Source: Acetobacteraceae bacterium
GTDB lineage: Bacteria; Pseudomonadota; Alphaproteobacteria; Acetobacterales; Acetobacteraceae
Assembly: GCA_027482245.1 (NCBI GenBank)
Contig: JAIXWG010000034.1
Coordinates: 1-64,000, forward strand
DNA: 64,000 nt
Reading direction: 5' to 3'
Position numbers and translations under genes: made by a program. The notes under the pieces are model-generated. The model was not told the origin of the DNA. It did not search any database and saw only the letters and a list, made by a program, of their open reading frames with translations. Below are positions 1 through 12,691 of the stretch, one piece after another. The number at the start of each line of letters is the position of its first letter. The stretch's first letter is position 1.

Positions 1-90
1 CCTGCTGGGGCGGGCGGGCCGGGGTGGCGCCCTGCTGGGGCGGTCGCGCCGGCGTCGCCCCCTGCTGGGGTGGGCGTGGCGGCTGCTGGG
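1..90. repeat. 30-bp tandem repeat (about 3 copies, continuing off the edge) encoding (P)PPQQGATPAR
   Basis: cctgctggggcgggcgggccggggtggcgc / cctgctggggcggtcgcgccggcgtcgccc / cctgctggggtgggcgtggcgg... Confidence 0.7.
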
Positions 91-283
91 CAGGCCGGGC
101 GGCCGGCGGGGTGGCGGCGGGCGCCGTCGCGGCGGGCGGGCTGGCCGCGGGCGGATTGGCCTGCACCGGCCGGGGCGGCGGCAGCGTGCCCTGGGCCGGT
201 GCGATGCTGGATTGCGGCAGCGCGGCGCCCCCGGACAGGGCGACCAGCAGCACTGACAGCATCGCGGGACGGGCAAAGCGCAT
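1..283 (-). CDS. Partial secreted Pro/Ala/Gln-rich protein with tandem PPQQGATPAR repeats; C-terminus runs off the window
   Basis: Minus-strand reading from ATG at 283: MRFARPAMLSVLLVALSGGAALPQSSIAPAQG...PPRPPQQGATPARPPQQGATPARPPQQ; signal peptide then repeats. Not in the ORF track because it is truncated. Confidence 0.6.
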   Translation of the reverse strand, partial: MRFARPAMLSVLLVALSGGAALPQSSIAPAQGTLPPPRPVQANPPAASPPAATAPAATPPAARPAQQPPRPPQQGATPARPPQQGATPARPPQQ

Positions 284-518
284 GCCCGATCCCTTCCGCA
301 TTCCACGGCGCCGGGTCAAGCGCCTGAATGCGGTTCCTGCGATGTCGTGGGAAGATCGGGGAAAAGGGGGGGCGGGCGGCGACGCGGGTGGGACCTGGTT
401 CCGCGCCGCCGCCTGCCTGGACCGCCGATGGGGGGATGCGGCGGCCGTCGTCTCAACAGGGCGGCACTGCGGAAGTTGCAGCGCCGCGCCGTCGGTCACG
501 CAGCTGTCAGCGGGTGGT

Positions 519-1673
519 CTATTTCAGCCCGTCCCAGAATTCCTTCACCTTGGCGAAGAATCCCTCGGATTCGGGGCTCGACCGGCCGGTCTTCTCGCAT
601 TCCTTCTCGAACTCGGCCAACAGCTCCTGCTGCCGCTTCGAGAGGTTCTGCGGCGTCTCCACCGCGACCTGGACATACATGTCCCCCCGCGCCGCGGAGC
701 GCAGGACGGAGAAGCCCTTGCCGCGCAGCCGGAACTGGTCGCCCGTCTGGGTGCCGGCCGGGATCGTCACGCGGGCGCGGCCCCCGTCGATCACCGGGAC
801 CTCGACACCCCCGCCCAGCGCCGCCTGGGTCATGCGCAGCGGCACTCGAACAAAGATGTTGGCGCCGTCCCGCTGGAAGATCGGGTGCGACTTCACGCCG
901 ACATCGACGTAGAGGTCGCCCGCCGGCGCGCCTCGCAGCCCGGCCTCGCCTTCCCCGGACAGGCGGATGCGCGTGCCATCTTCCACCCCCGCGGGGATGG
1001 TGACGGCCAGGGTGCGGTCCCGCTGGGTGCGGCCCTGGCCGGCGCAGACCTTGCAGGGGTTCTTGATGATGCGGCCGGAGCCGGAGCAGGTCGGGCAGGT
1101 GCGCTCGATCAGGAAGAAGCCCTGCTGCGCGCGCACCTTGCCCGCGCCCTGGCAGGTCGGGCAGGTCTGCGCCGCCTGCGCGGCCGGGCCTTCGCTGCCG
1201 GTGCCCTTGCAGGCCTCGCACACGACGGAGGAGGGGACGCGGATGGTCTTCTTCGCCCCCGCGAAGGCTTCCTCCATCGTCACCTCGACCTGCTGCCGCA
1301 GGTCGGCGCCACGGCCGACGGGCCCGCGCCCGCCGCGGCCCCGGCCGCCCAGGCCGCCGAACATCTCCTCGAAGATGTCCTCGAAGGCGCCGCCGAAGGG
1401 GTTGCCGCCGCCGCCACCGCCGAAGCCGCCAGGCCCGCCGCCGCCCTGTTCGAAGGCGGCATGGCCGTAGCGGTCATAGGCGGCGCGCTTCTCCGCGTCC
1501 TTCAGCACATCGTAGGCTTCGTTCAATTCCTTGAACTTGCCCTCGGCCGTCTTGTCCCCCTGGTTGCGGTCAGGGTGGTACTGCATGGCGAGCTTGCGGT
1601 AGGCCTTCTTCAGGTCTTCCTCGCTCGCGTCCCGGGCCGTGCCCAGGACCTCGTAGTAGTCGCGCTTGGCCAT
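519..1673 (-). CDS. dnaJ: Molecular chaperone DnaJ
   Basis: [40 protein letters not shown]-rich region; four CxxCxGxG-type zinc motifs. Confidence 0.97.
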   Translation of the reverse strand: MAKRDYYEVLGTARDASEEDLKKAYRKLAMQYHPDRNQGDKTAEGKFKELNEAYDVLKDAEKRAAYDRYGHAAFEQGGGGPGGFGGGGGGNPFGGAFEDIFEEMFGGLGGRGRGGRGPVGRGADLRQQVEVTMEEAFAGAKKTIRVPSSVVCEACKGTGSEGPAAQAAQTCPTCQGAGKVRAQQGFFLIERTCPTCSGSGRIIKNPCKVCAGQGRTQRDRTLAVTIPAGVEDGTRIRLSGEGEAGLRGAPAGDLYVDVGVKSHPIFQRDGANIFVRVPLRMTQAALGGGVEVPVIDGGRARVTIPAGTQTGDQFRLRGKGFSVLRSAARGDMYVQVAVETPQNLSKRQQELLAEFEKECEKTGRSSPESEGFFAKVKEFWDGLK

Positions 1674-1838
1674 GGGGCCCCAAGTCCTCACGCTGGCTGC
1701 CCCGGTCGGGCTTGGGCCCACGGGGTAGCGTGTTCAGCGACATTGTTTCAACAACGCAGCTTCAACAAGGCAACGCCCGACCCCCTTTCGGAAGCCGGGC
1801 GCGCCGGGAACGGTGGCCGATCCGGAGACCTCGCCCTG

Positions 1839-3764
<1,926 letters not shown>

Positions 3765-3854
3765 CCGATGTGGCTCCTCTTGCGGCGGCGAGGGTGCGGC
3801 CCCTGAAGGCACCGCGCCCGGCCCCTGCCGGATGGGGGTGGTGGATGGGCTGTG

Positions 3855-3883
3855 ACATATTCATCGCAGTGCCCCCGGGCAAG
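3855..3883 (-). promoter_or_regulatory. Possible sigma-32-type promoter upstream of dnaK
   Basis: Minus-strand CTTG-N17-GAATATGT, loosely resembling the alphaproteobacterial heat-shock consensus; eye match only. Confidence 0.3.
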
Positions 3884-4013
3884 GGGGGCGGCGGGGGATT
3901 GAGGCCCTGACTCAACCTTCGCGCTCCGAAGTTCCGAAGCATCCCGCGATGTGGCGCGAAAGCCGCTTCTTTCGTTCCGGCGCTGGCCTTCCTTGTGTAG
4001 ATTGCGGCCGGAG

Positions 4014-5300
4014 ATGATCCAGACCCTCCCCCTGCATCCCGACCGCGACCTGCTGGCGGGCGAGCTTCATGCCCGCCCGGCCCTGCCGCTCGCCACCCCC
4101 GTCACCATCAGCCGGCTGGCGCTGCTGCGGGATGCGGGGTCCGACCGGGGCGCGGCCATCCGCCACCTGGAGACGCTGTGCCGCCGCTACGGCGTCACGC
4201 CCCCGGCGCCCGGGGCCGATTTCGTGCTGGCCGATTTCGGGCGCTTCACGCTGCGCTACGAACGCCATACCGAATTCGATGGCTGGACCTTCCTGCGCCC
4301 CGGCCCCGATGCCGGCGCGCCCGACCCCTTCGAGGATACGGCGATCGAGGCCGTGCCGACCGACTGGCTGGCCGAACTGCCCGGCCGGGTGCTGGTCGCC
4401 GCCCATATCGCCGTGCCCCGCACGGCCGGGGAGGACGAGCCGCCGCCCCCCGGCTGCTTCGTGCCCGACAACCTGGCGGGATCCAGCCTCTCCGCCGGCG
4501 CCGCCACGGCCTGGACCGATTTCCGCCCGGGCGCGGACGGCTTCACCCGCATCCTGCTGCAGGACCACGGGATGACGGCCGCGCTGGCCGGCCGCCTGGC
4601 CCAGGCGGTGTGGGAGGTCGAGACCTACCGCCTGCTGGCGCTGCTGGCGCTGCCCCAGGCCCGCGCCTGCGGCCCCGAACTCGCCCGCGCCTCCGCGGGC
4701 CTGGCCGCGCTGACCGCCCGCCTTCCCGGCCTCGACAAGCTGGATGAGGAACGCGCGGCGCTGGAGGAGCTGACCGACCTCGCCACCACCATCGAGCGCC
4801 TGGCGGCGGAGACGGCGGACCGCTTCAGCGGCACCCGCGCCTACCACGCCCTTGTCGGCCGCCGCCTGCAATCGCTGCGGGAGGCGCGGCTGCACGGGCT
4901 GCCGACGCTGACGGAATACCTGGAACGGCGCCTCGACCCCGCCGTCGCGACCGTGGAGGCGACGGGCACGCGCATCGCCAACCTTTCCGTCCGCTGCGGC
5001 CGGGCGGTGGACCTGCTCCGCGCCCGCGTCGCCGTGGCGCAGGAAGCGCAGACCCAGCAGCTGCTGGGCGCCATGGCCGATACGGGCCGCGCGCAGCTCA
5101 GGCTGCAGGAGACGGTGGAGGGCCTCTCCGTCGCCGGCATCTCCTACTATGTGCTGTCGCTGGCGGGCTACGCGCTGAAGCCCGTGCCGCTGGGTGCCTG
5201 GAAGGCCGATACGCTGCTGGCGCTGCTGGTGCCGGTGGTGGCCGCGCTGGTCTGGGTGCGGATGCGCCGCAACCGGCGGAAGGCTATCGCAGCGCCTTGA
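4014..5300 (+). CDS. DUF3422 family membrane protein
   Basis: MIQTLPLHPDRDLLAGELHARPALPLATPVTISRLALL...; DUF3422-type N-terminus and C-terminal TM pair. Confidence 0.8.
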   Translation: MIQTLPLHPDRDLLAGELHARPALPLATPVTISRLALLRDAGSDRGAAIRHLETLCRRYGVTPPAPGADFVLADFGRFTLRYERHTEFDGWTFLRPGPDAGAPDPFEDTAIEAVPTDWLAELPGRVLVAAHIAVPRTAGEDEPPPPGCFVPDNLAGSSLSAGAATAWTDFRPGADGFTRILLQDHGMTAALAGRLAQAVWEVETYRLLALLALPQARACGPELARASAGLAALTARLPGLDKLDEERAALEELTDLATTIERLAAETADRFSGTRAYHALVGRRLQSLREARLHGLPTLTEYLERRLDPAVATVEATGTRIANLSVRCGRAVDLLRARVAVAQEAQTQQLLGAMADTGRAQLRLQETVEGLSVAGISYYVLSLAGYALKPVPLGAWKADTLLALLVPVVAALVWVRMRRNRRKAIAAP

Positions 5301-5703
5301 CCAGGTAGCGCACGCGCTTCCCGTTGCGCGGATCCGTCCCGTCCCCGGCTTCGACAAAACCAAGCTTCTGATGAAAAGCCATGCTGACGGGGTTGGGCGG
5401 GTCGAGGTTCACCTCGCAGGCCAGCAGCGGCAGCGCGGCCGCCCGTGCCGCGGCGGCGAGGTCGTCATACAGCACCCGCCCCAGCCCGCGCCCCTGCCAG
5501 GCCTCTGCCACCACGACGCGGTCCACATAGGCGAAGCGCGGATGGCGGCCGAGGAACCAGGCGTGGTTCGGCCCCTGCGGCGGTGTCTCGTGGCTCAGCG
5601 CGATGAGGAAGGCGGCCGGCGCGCCATCCGGCGCCGCGATCATCCGGGCGTGGAAGGCGGCGCCGGCCAGGGCCGCGAAATCCGCCGGCGGCAGCGCGTT
5701 CAC
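5284..5703 (-). CDS. GNAT family N-acetyltransferase (start uncertain, possibly further upstream)
   Basis: VDRVVVAEAWQGRGLGRVLYDDL acetyl-CoA binding motif A; CEVNLDPPNPVSMAFHQKLGF. Confidence 0.85.
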   Translation of the reverse strand: MNALPPADFAALAGAAFHARMIAAPDGAPAAFLIALSHETPPQGPNHAWFLGRHPRFAYVDRVVVAEAWQGRGLGRVLYDDLAAAARAAALPLLACEVNLDPPNPVSMAFHQKLGFVEAGDGTDPRNGKRVRYLVKALR

Positions 5704-5791
5704 CGCCGCCGCATGGGCATCGTTCAGCGCGTTCAGCGCCGGCAGGTCGGCCGGCGCGATGGCGCGTGGGGCAGCCCCCGTGGCAGCCAGG

Positions 5792-6358
5792 CTACTTGCC
5801 CGCCACCACCACCATGGCGGGCTTCAGCAGCCGGCCATGCAGGGTCCAGGCCGGCGTCCAGGCCTGGATGATGGTGCCGGGCTCCACGCCATCCGGCGCC
5901 GGCTGCTCGGCCATGGCCTGGTGCAGCTCCGGATCGAAGGGCTTGCCCTGCGCGTCCTGCTTCTGCACGCCGTGGCGTTCCAGCATGGCGGTGAAGGCGC
6001 GTTCCACGCCCTCGAAGCCGCCGCGCAGCTTGGCCAGCAGCTCCGGCTCGCCCTCGGCGGCCGGCGGCAGGCTGTCGAGGCCGCGGCGCAGGTTCTCCGC
6101 CGTCTCCACCACGTCGCGGGCGAATTTCTGCACGGCGTAGAGCCGCGCATCCTCCGCCTCCCGCTTCGCGCGGGCGCGGAGATTGGCGTTGTCGGCCTCG
6201 GCCCGCAGCCACTTGTCGCGCATCTGGCCGAGCTCGGCCTCCAGCGCCGCGATGCGTTCAGCCTCGGTCGGTGCCGCGGCGGCGGGCTGCACGCCCTCGG
6301 CCGCGGGGGCCTCGGCCGGGGTCTCGGCCGGGGTGGGGGTATCCTGCTTGTCGCTCAT
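5792..6358 (-). CDS. grpE: Nucleotide exchange factor GrpE
   Basis: MSDKQDTPTPAETPAEAP...DKWLRAEADNANLRARAKREAEDARLYAVQKFARDV...VEPGTIIQAWTPAWTLHGRLLKPAMVVVAGK. Confidence 0.95.
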   Translation of the reverse strand: MSDKQDTPTPAETPAEAPAAEGVQPAAAAPTEAERIAALEAELGQMRDKWLRAEADNANLRARAKREAEDARLYAVQKFARDVVETAENLRRGLDSLPPAAEGEPELLAKLRGGFEGVERAFTAMLERHGVQKQDAQGKPFDPELHQAMAEQPAPDGVEPGTIIQAWTPAWTLHGRLLKPAMVVVAGK

Positions 6359-6504
6359 GTCGGTGGTGATCGGGATCTCAGGCCCAGCTGGCCATGGGGG
6401 TGGCGGATCAGGAAGGGGAGGCGTGTGATACGCGCCGCCCCCACCTAGGCGCCCCGATGCCCCCAGGCAAGCACCCAGGGGCAAGCGCCCCGGCCGTCCT
6501 GCCG

Positions 6505-7965
6505 TCAGGCCGCCCGCAGCCCCTCGACCGTGGCGCCCAGCATCTGGCGCAGCGCCGCCGCCCCCTGGTCGAGCCGCCGCGCCGTCTCCTCCAGCGACGT
6601 CACGGCCGCGCTGGTGGTGCCGATCGCCTGCTCCGCCTGGCTCACCGCCTGGGCGGCGGCTTCGGTGCTGCTGGCCACACGGGTGGCGGTGCCGGCGATC
6701 TCCCGCGTCGCGGCGCCCTGCTGTTCGACGGCGGCGGCGATGGCGCCGGACACCGCGTCCATGTCCCCCACCACATCGGCGATGCCGCGGATGGCCTTCA
6801 CCGCCTCGGCCGTCGAGGCCTGGATGGCGGAAACCTGCTGGCCGATCTCCTCCGTGGCCTTCGCGGTCTGCGCGGCCAGCGCCTTCACTTCACCGGCAAC
6901 GACGGCGAAGCCCTTGCCGGCCTCGCCCGCCCGCGCGGCCTCGATCGTCGCATTCAGGGCGAGGAGGTTGGTCTGCCCGGCGATGTCGCTGATCAGGCGC
7001 ACCACCTGGCCGATGCGGGCCGCACCCTCCGCCAGCCCGTTCACCAGGGCATCCGTCTCCCGCGCCTGGGTGGAGGCCCGGCCCGCGACCTGCGCGGCGC
7101 CCGCCACCTGGCGCGTCACCTCCGACACCGCGGTGGCGAGTTCTTCCGCCGCGGCGGCCACGGTCTGCACGCCGGCTGCCGCGGCGGCGGTGGCGCGGGC
7201 GGCGTCCTGCGCACTGCCCATGCCTGTCCTTGCCGCGTGGCTCAGCCCCGCCGCGGCCTGGCCGATACCGGCGGCGGCGGACACCACATCCCCCGCCACA
7301 CCACCGACCTGGGTCTCCACCTGCTCGGCCAGGGCGTGGCGGCCGGCCCTGGCCTCCGCCGCCACGGCCGCATCGCGCTCCAGCCGCCGGGCGACCTCCG
7401 CCTTCTCCGCCGCCCGCGCGGCTTCCGCGTCCAGCAGCGCCGCGCCGGCGGTGGCGAAGGCGTTCTGCAACCCGCCCACCAGCGCGATCAGCGCCGCGGC
7501 TTCCGCCACCAGGATGGCGGCATGGGTGGCCACGCGCAGCAGCGTGCCCGCGTCCCCGAAGACGACCATCGGCGCCACTTCGTTCAGCACGGTGTGGTGC
7601 AGGGCCACGGTCAGGGTGGCGAAGATGATCGCGCGCCGGTCGACCAGCCCCGCCACGACCGCCAGCGCGGCGAAATACGCCATGTGCATGTCGATCCGCA
7701 GGCCCTGCGGCGCGACCCAGACCAGGACCGAGACCTGCACCATCAGCGCCACCGCGATCACGGGCCGGGCCGCCGGATGCGCCGCCCCCGCCTGCGCCGC
7801 CAGCAGCGCCGCCGCCGCCGCGGCCCCGGCGAGCACGCCACCGCCCAGTATCTCCGCCATGCCGCCCCCGGCCAGCCACGCCACCAGCACCAGCAGCGGC
7901 ACCATGAGCATGAGGCCGGAGAGGAGGATCCGCGCGGTGTCGCGGCGCAGCTGGTCGAGTGTCAT
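6505..7965 (-). CDS. Methyl-accepting chemotaxis protein
   Basis: N-terminal TM segments then MCP signalling hairpin ([47 protein letters not shown]). Confidence 0.93.
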   Translation of the reverse strand: MTLDQLRRDTARILLSGLMLMVPLLVLVAWLAGGGMAEILGGGVLAGAAAAAALLAAQAGAAHPAARPVIAVALMVQVSVLVWVAPQGLRIDMHMAYFAALAVVAGLVDRRAIIFATLTVALHHTVLNEVAPMVVFGDAGTLLRVATHAAILVAEAAALIALVGGLQNAFATAGAALLDAEAARAAEKAEVARRLERDAAVAAEARAGRHALAEQVETQVGGVAGDVVSAAAGIGQAAAGLSHAARTGMGSAQDAARATAAAAAGVQTVAAAAEELATAVSEVTRQVAGAAQVAGRASTQARETDALVNGLAEGAARIGQVVRLISDIAGQTNLLALNATIEAARAGEAGKGFAVVAGEVKALAAQTAKATEEIGQQVSAIQASTAEAVKAIRGIADVVGDMDAVSGAIAAAVEQQGAATREIAGTATRVASSTEAAAQAVSQAEQAIGTTSAAVTSLEETARRLDQGAAALRQMLGATVEGLRAA

Positions 7966-7982
7966 GGAAGCAGTTCCCGTAT

Positions 7983-8342
7983 TCAGGTGATCCGCGCCGC
8001 GCAGGCGGCCCGGCCGATGGCGGCAAGCACGATGAAGGCGCCGCTGTTGCGGCGGAGCCGTCCCGCCTCCATGCCCGGCAGCGCGGGGGCGGCGATGGCG
8101 ATGGTCAAGGGGCCGAGGCTGCGGACCATTGCCGGGTCCCACCCCTGCACGCCGAGCAGGCCGGCCAGGGCGCGATCGGCGCCAAGACCCGGCGGGAACA
8201 CCAGCAGCACCGGAAGCCCGTCGCGCGGCATCGCCTGCAGCATCGGCAGCCCCAGGGCGACCGCGCCCAGCAGCAGCCACGCCGTGCCGGCAAGGCGCCT
8301 TGCGGCATGAGGCGGGCGCGATGGCTTGGCGGGCATGGCCAT
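7983..8342 (-). CDS. Hypothetical membrane protein
   Basis: 119-aa ORF with hydrophobic segments; no family recognised. Confidence 0.5.
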   Translation of the reverse strand: MAMPAKPSRPPHAARRLAGTAWLLLGAVALGLPMLQAMPRDGLPVLLVFPPGLGADRALAGLLGVQGWDPAMVRSLGPLTIAIAAPALPGMEAGRLRRNSGAFIVLAAIGRAACAARIT

Positions 8343-8430
8343 GGGCCAGCACTACCGCCATGACGATAACCGCCCCTGAACAGAGCCCCGCGCGGTTCCC
8401 CGCCCCCTGCTTCCGGACTACACCCCGCGC

Positions 8431-9972
8431 ATGCTCCGCAGCATCTTCACCGTCGGCGGCTGGACCATGGCGAGCCGCATCCTCGGCTTCGCGCGGGACA
8501 TGCTGATCGCCGCCCGGCTCGGCGCCGGGCCGATCGGGGACGCCTTCTTCGTCGCGCTCCGCCTGCCCAACCTGTTCCGGCAATTGTTCGGGGAGGGGGC
8601 GTTCAACGCCGCCTTCGTGCCCGCCTTCGCCGGTGCCTATGCGCTGGACGGCCCGGCCAAGGCGCGGGCCCTGGCCAATTCGCTGGCGGGGCTGATGACG
8701 CTGTCGCTCAGCGGCCTGGTCGCCATCGGCATCATCTTCATGCCGCAGCTGCTCTTCGTGCTGGCGCCGGGCTTCGTGGGGGAGGCGCTGCGCTTCCCGC
8801 TGGCGGTGGAACTGACGCGCATCACCTTCCCCTACCTGCTGTTCATCTGCCTCGCGGCGCTGGTCTCCGGCGTGCTGAACGGCATGGACCGCTTCGCGGC
8901 GGCCGCGGCGGCGCCGGTGCTGTTCAACCTGATCTCCATGGCGGCGCTGCTGGGGCTGACGCCTTTCGTCGCGACGCCCGCCCATGCGCTGGCCTGGGGC
9001 GTGGTGGCCTCGGGCCTGGTGCAGCTGCTGATGCTGATCGTGGCCGCGCGGGCGGGGGGGATGGCGATCAACCCGCTGTCCCGCCCGCGGCTGACGCCGG
9101 AGGTGCGGGGCGTGCTGCGCCGGATGGGGCCGGGGCTGATCGGCGCGGGCGTCACGCAGCTGAACCTTGCCATCGGCATCATCATCGGGTCGCTGCTGCC
9201 GGCCGGCGCGGTCAGCTTCCTTTATTATGCCGACCGCATCAGCCAGCTGCCGCTCGGCGTCATCGGCGCGGCGGTCGGCACGGCGCTGCTGCCGCTGCTG
9301 TCGCGCCAGCTCCGCACCGGCAAGGCGCTGTCGGCCCATCGCAGCCAGAACAGGGCCATCGAGCTGACCCTGGCCTTCGCGCTGCCCGCCGCCTTCGCCA
9401 TGGCCTGCGTGGCGCAGCCCATCATCGGCACGCTGTTCGAGCGCGGGGCCTTCGACGCCACGGCCACGGCGGCGACGTCGCTCGCGCTGGTCGCCTATGC
9501 GGCCGGGCTGCCCGCCTTCGTGCTGGTGAAGGCGCTGACGCCCGGTTTTTTCGCCCGCGGCGACACGGCGACGCCGGTGAAGGTCGCCTTCTTCGTCGTC
9601 GCGCTGAACCTGGCGCTGAACCTGGTGCTGACGCGCTACCTCAGCCATGTCGGCATCGCGCTCGCGACCTCGCTGGCCTCCTGGGCGAATGTGCTGGTGC
9701 TGGGCTGGCTGCTCACGCGCCGGCGCCAGCTGGTGCTGGACCGCCGGCTGCGCCGCGCCGTGCCGAGGCTGCTGGCCGCCGCGCTGGTGATGGCCGCCGT
9801 GCTGCTGGCGCTGCAGGCCGCGATCTTCCCGCTGGCGCATGGGCTGGCCCGCTTCGGAGGGCTCTCGCTGCTGATCGGCGCGGGGCTCGTCAGCTATTTC
9901 GGCGCCGCCCAGTTGCTGGGCGGGCTCGACCTGCGGGACGCGGTGCGGAGCCTCCGTCGCCGGAAAGCCTGA
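8431..9972 (+). CDS. murJ: Lipid II flippase MurJ (MviN)
   Basis: [66 protein letters not shown]. Confidence 0.96.
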   Translation: MLRSIFTVGGWTMASRILGFARDMLIAARLGAGPIGDAFFVALRLPNLFRQLFGEGAFNAAFVPAFAGAYALDGPAKARALANSLAGLMTLSLSGLVAIGIIFMPQLLFVLAPGFVGEALRFPLAVELTRITFPYLLFICLAALVSGVLNGMDRFAAAAAAPVLFNLISMAALLGLTPFVATPAHALAWGVVASGLVQLLMLIVAARAGGMAINPLSRPRLTPEVRGVLRRMGPGLIGAGVTQLNLAIGIIIGSLLPAGAVSFLYYADRISQLPLGVIGAAVGTALLPLLSRQLRTGKALSAHRSQNRAIELTLAFALPAAFAMACVAQPIIGTLFERGAFDATATAATSLALVAYAAGLPAFVLVKALTPGFFARGDTATPVKVAFFVVALNLALNLVLTRYLSHVGIALATSLASWANVLVLGWLLTRRRQLVLDRRLRRAVPRLLAAALVMAAVLLALQAAIFPLAHGLARFGGLSLLIGAGLVSYFGAAQLLGGLDLRDAVRSLRRRKA

Positions 9973-10038
9973 CAGCCTGTCGAAACGGGCCCGGCCCGCG
10001 CGTCATCCCCGGGGCGCCACTGCCCCGAGGAGACAGCC

Positions 10039-10668
10039 ATGCCCCCCATCGAGATCATCGGCCTTCCGCAAAGCAACTTCGTCTGGGCCGCGCGCATCGC
10101 CGCGGCCGAGAAGGGGGTGCCGCATGTGAACCTGCCGCTGCCGCCCGGCCATCCGGACGTCGCGGCCCTGCACCCGCTCGGCCGCATCCCCGTGCTGCGG
10201 CAGGGCGACCTGGTGCTGGCGGAAAGCCGCGCCATCATGGGTTTCATCGACCAGGGCTTCGACGGCCCGGCGCTGATGCCGCGCGGCGCCCGCGCCGCCG
10301 CGCTGGCGGAGCAATGGGTGTCGGTAGTCCTGACCACCGCGGAGCCCGCGCTGATCCGCCGCTACTTCTTCGCCCATCTCTTCCCCGGCACCCCCGATGG
10401 CCGCCCCGACCGCGCGCGGGTGGAGGCCGCGCTGCCGGAGACGGAGCGCTACCTGGCACTGCTGGACGGAGCGCTGGCCGAGGGGTTCCTGGGTGGCGCG
10501 GCCTTCACCCTGGCCGATGCCTACCTGGTGCCGATCCTCCACTGGCTGCGCGGCCTGCCGGAATCGGGCGCCCGCATCGCTGCCGGGCAGCACCTGCCGG
10601 CCTATCTGGACCGCATGATGGCGCGCCCCGCCGTCGCGGCCACTGTGCCGCCGCCGCTGCCGGGGTGA
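10039..10668 (+). CDS. Glutathione S-transferase family protein
   Basis: Thioredoxin-fold N-terminus, HPLGRIPVLRQGDLVLAESRAIMGFID, alpha-helical C-terminal domain. Confidence 0.88.
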   Translation: MPPIEIIGLPQSNFVWAARIAAAEKGVPHVNLPLPPGHPDVAALHPLGRIPVLRQGDLVLAESRAIMGFIDQGFDGPALMPRGARAAALAEQWVSVVLTTAEPALIRRYFFAHLFPGTPDGRPDRARVEAALPETERYLALLDGALAEGFLGGAAFTLADAYLVPILHWLRGLPESGARIAAGQHLPAYLDRMMARPAVAATVPPPLPG

Positions 10669-10671
10669 CCG

Positions 10672-11202
10672 TCAGCCCTCGAGCACCGTGACGCCCCGCA
10701 GCCCCGCCTCCAGCACCGCGCGGAGGTCGCGGGCGGCCAGCGCCACGCAGCCCTCTGTTGGAGAAAAATCGTCCCGCGCCAGGTGCAGGAAGATCGCGCT
10801 GCCGCGGCCGCGTTCCACCGGCTCATCGTTCCAGCCGAGCACGCCGATCACGTCATAGACCGCATCGTCCCGCCACAGCCGTTCATGCGAGCCCCCGAAG
10901 GGCAGCTGGACGGGGCGGTTGTAGGCGCGGTCGGCGGGGTCGTCGCACCAGCCATCGCTGGGCGACAGCGGCTCCACCGGCACGGCGCAGCGGGGCGGTG
11001 CGCCGCGATCGGCGCGGTAGAGCACGCGACGCAGCGCCATGCTGGCCGCCGGCGTCGCGCCATCGCCCTCCCGCTTCCGGGTCGCCGGCAGCACGCCCCC
11101 CTTGCCCAGCGCGCAGCGCAGCACGAGCCCGTCCAGGATCAGCAGCCCGCGCTTGCCGTCGCCCTGCGGCTGGACGCGGGCATAGCCGGCATCCGCCGCC
11201 AT
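10672..11202 (-). CDS. L,D-transpeptidase (YkuD-like) family protein
   Basis: SAIFLHLARDDFSPTEGCVALAARDLRAVL resembles the H...S.GC catalytic motif. Confidence 0.8.
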   Translation of the reverse strand: MAADAGYARVQPQGDGKRGLLILDGLVLRCALGKGGVLPATRKREGDGATPAASMALRRVLYRADRGAPPRCAVPVEPLSPSDGWCDDPADRAYNRPVQLPFGGSHERLWRDDAVYDVIGVLGWNDEPVERGRGSAIFLHLARDDFSPTEGCVALAARDLRAVLEAGLRGVTVLEG

Positions 11203-12416
11203 CAGGCCAGCAGGTGCCCGAAGCGGCGGGCCTTGGTCTCGAGATAGGCGTCGTTCACGCCATTGGCCTCGAACTGATGGGCCTCCCGCCCCTCCACCCC
11301 GATCCCGCAGGCCGCGAGGCCCGCCAGCTTGTCGGGGTTGTTGGTCAGCAGGCGCACGCGGTCGATGCCGACCGCGCGCAGCATCTCCGCCGCCACCCAG
11401 AAGTTCCGCTCATCCGCGCCGTAGCCCAGCGCCCGGTTGGCATCGAGCGTGTCGAGCCCGGTGTCCTGCAGCGCATAGGCGCGGAGCTTGTTCACCAGCC
11501 CGATGCCCCGCCCTTCCTGCGCGAGGTAGAGCAGCACGCCGCCGGAGGGATCTTCTGCCATCCGCTTGATGGCGCCCCGCAGCTGCGGCCCGCAATCGCA
11601 GCGCAGGCTGCCCAGCAGGTCGCCCGTGAAGCATTCGGAATGGATGCGGGCCAGCGGCGCGGTGCCGGCGGCCAGCGCCGCTTCCGGCTGGCCGACCAGG
11701 ATGGCCAGGTGCTCGATCCCGCCATCGGCGGCGCGGAAGGCGACGATCCGGGCCTCCGGCGCATCCTCCAGCGGCACGCGCGCCTCCGCCACCCGCGTCA
11801 GCGTGGCCGCGGCGCCGGTGGGGTAGGAAGTGATGTCGGCGGCCTCGACCGAAAGCAGGTTGAGGCGGGTGGCCGCCCCCTCCGCCGCCGGGGCGGCGAC
11901 GAGGGCCGGCAGCAGCCGCGCCAGCTTGGCGAGGCCGATGGCGGCCAGGGCATGGGGCGGGGCCGCGCCCCGCTCGGGCTCCGCCGGCAGCAGGCGTTCC
12001 GCCGTCGGGTCGGCCAGGGTCTTCAGCGCCGCGGGGTCCAGCAGGCCGGCCGGCAGGCGCAGCGCCACCACGCCCATCTCCGGCGGCGATCCGGCATTGG
12101 CCGCCGCCAGCGCCTGCGGCACCGGGCGCTGCAGCACGGCCGCCGCGCGCACGGGCGCCAGCAGCAGCTGGGCCGGGCCGATCGCCGCCGTCGCCAGTTC
12201 GGTCAGGCCGCGGGCGGACACCGTCTCCGCCGCCGCCACCACCGTCGCGCCTTCCGGCCCCCGGATCAGCACGGGCGTGCCGCGGCGCAGTTCACTCGCC
12301 ACGCGGTGCACGGCGCGCAGCGCAGCCACGGTCGCTTCGCCACCGCCGGCTTCGGCAAGGGGGCTGGCGCCGCGGTCGCGCATCTGTGATGCGAGGGGAG
12401 CAGAGGTTTTCATCAT
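11202..12416 (-). CDS. ribA: GTP cyclohydrolase II with degenerate RibB-like N-terminal domain
   Basis: LARIHSECFTGDLLGSLRCDCGPQLRGAIKRM...GGVLLYLAQEGRGIGLVNKLRAYALQD...LLTNNPDKLAGL. Confidence 0.92.
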   Translation of the reverse strand: MMKTSAPLASQMRDRGASPLAEAGGGEATVAALRAVHRVASELRRGTPVLIRGPEGATVVAAAETVSARGLTELATAAIGPAQLLLAPVRAAAVLQRPVPQALAAANAGSPPEMGVVALRLPAGLLDPAALKTLADPTAERLLPAEPERGAAPPHALAAIGLAKLARLLPALVAAPAAEGAATRLNLLSVEAADITSYPTGAAATLTRVAEARVPLEDAPEARIVAFRAADGGIEHLAILVGQPEAALAAGTAPLARIHSECFTGDLLGSLRCDCGPQLRGAIKRMAEDPSGGVLLYLAQEGRGIGLVNKLRAYALQDTGLDTLDANRALGYGADERNFWVAAEMLRAVGIDRVRLLTNNPDKLAGLAACGIGVEGREAHQFEANGVNDAYLETKARRFGHLLA

Positions 12417-12691
12417 CTGGCGTTCCGGTACTCGCCCATTGGCGCGCCCGAATGTGGCGTGCGGAAGGCGTTTGGGAGGGGGCTGAGCCCCAAGAAAAAC
12501 GTTCTGCTCGTCAAGCGAGGGTGATCGTGACGTAATGGTCACGAGGCTTGCCCCTCACATGACGCCTCAGGCAAGATTGGGACGCGCATATCGCGCGTCG
12601 CGTCCCGAATTCGCGAGATTCGGGCACGCCTGCGTGAAACCGATGCGCATCGCGCCCGTTGTGAAGGCGCCTCACAGATACGGGAGCTACC

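Noticed and set aside
6505-9840. 1111-aa minus-strand ORF
   Set aside because: Only the C-terminal part (6505-7965) is the MCP; the rest is antisense to murJ with shadow-frame composition.
12417-12691. FMN riboswitch upstream of ribA
   Set aside because: No RFN consensus segments seen; only generic stem-loops.
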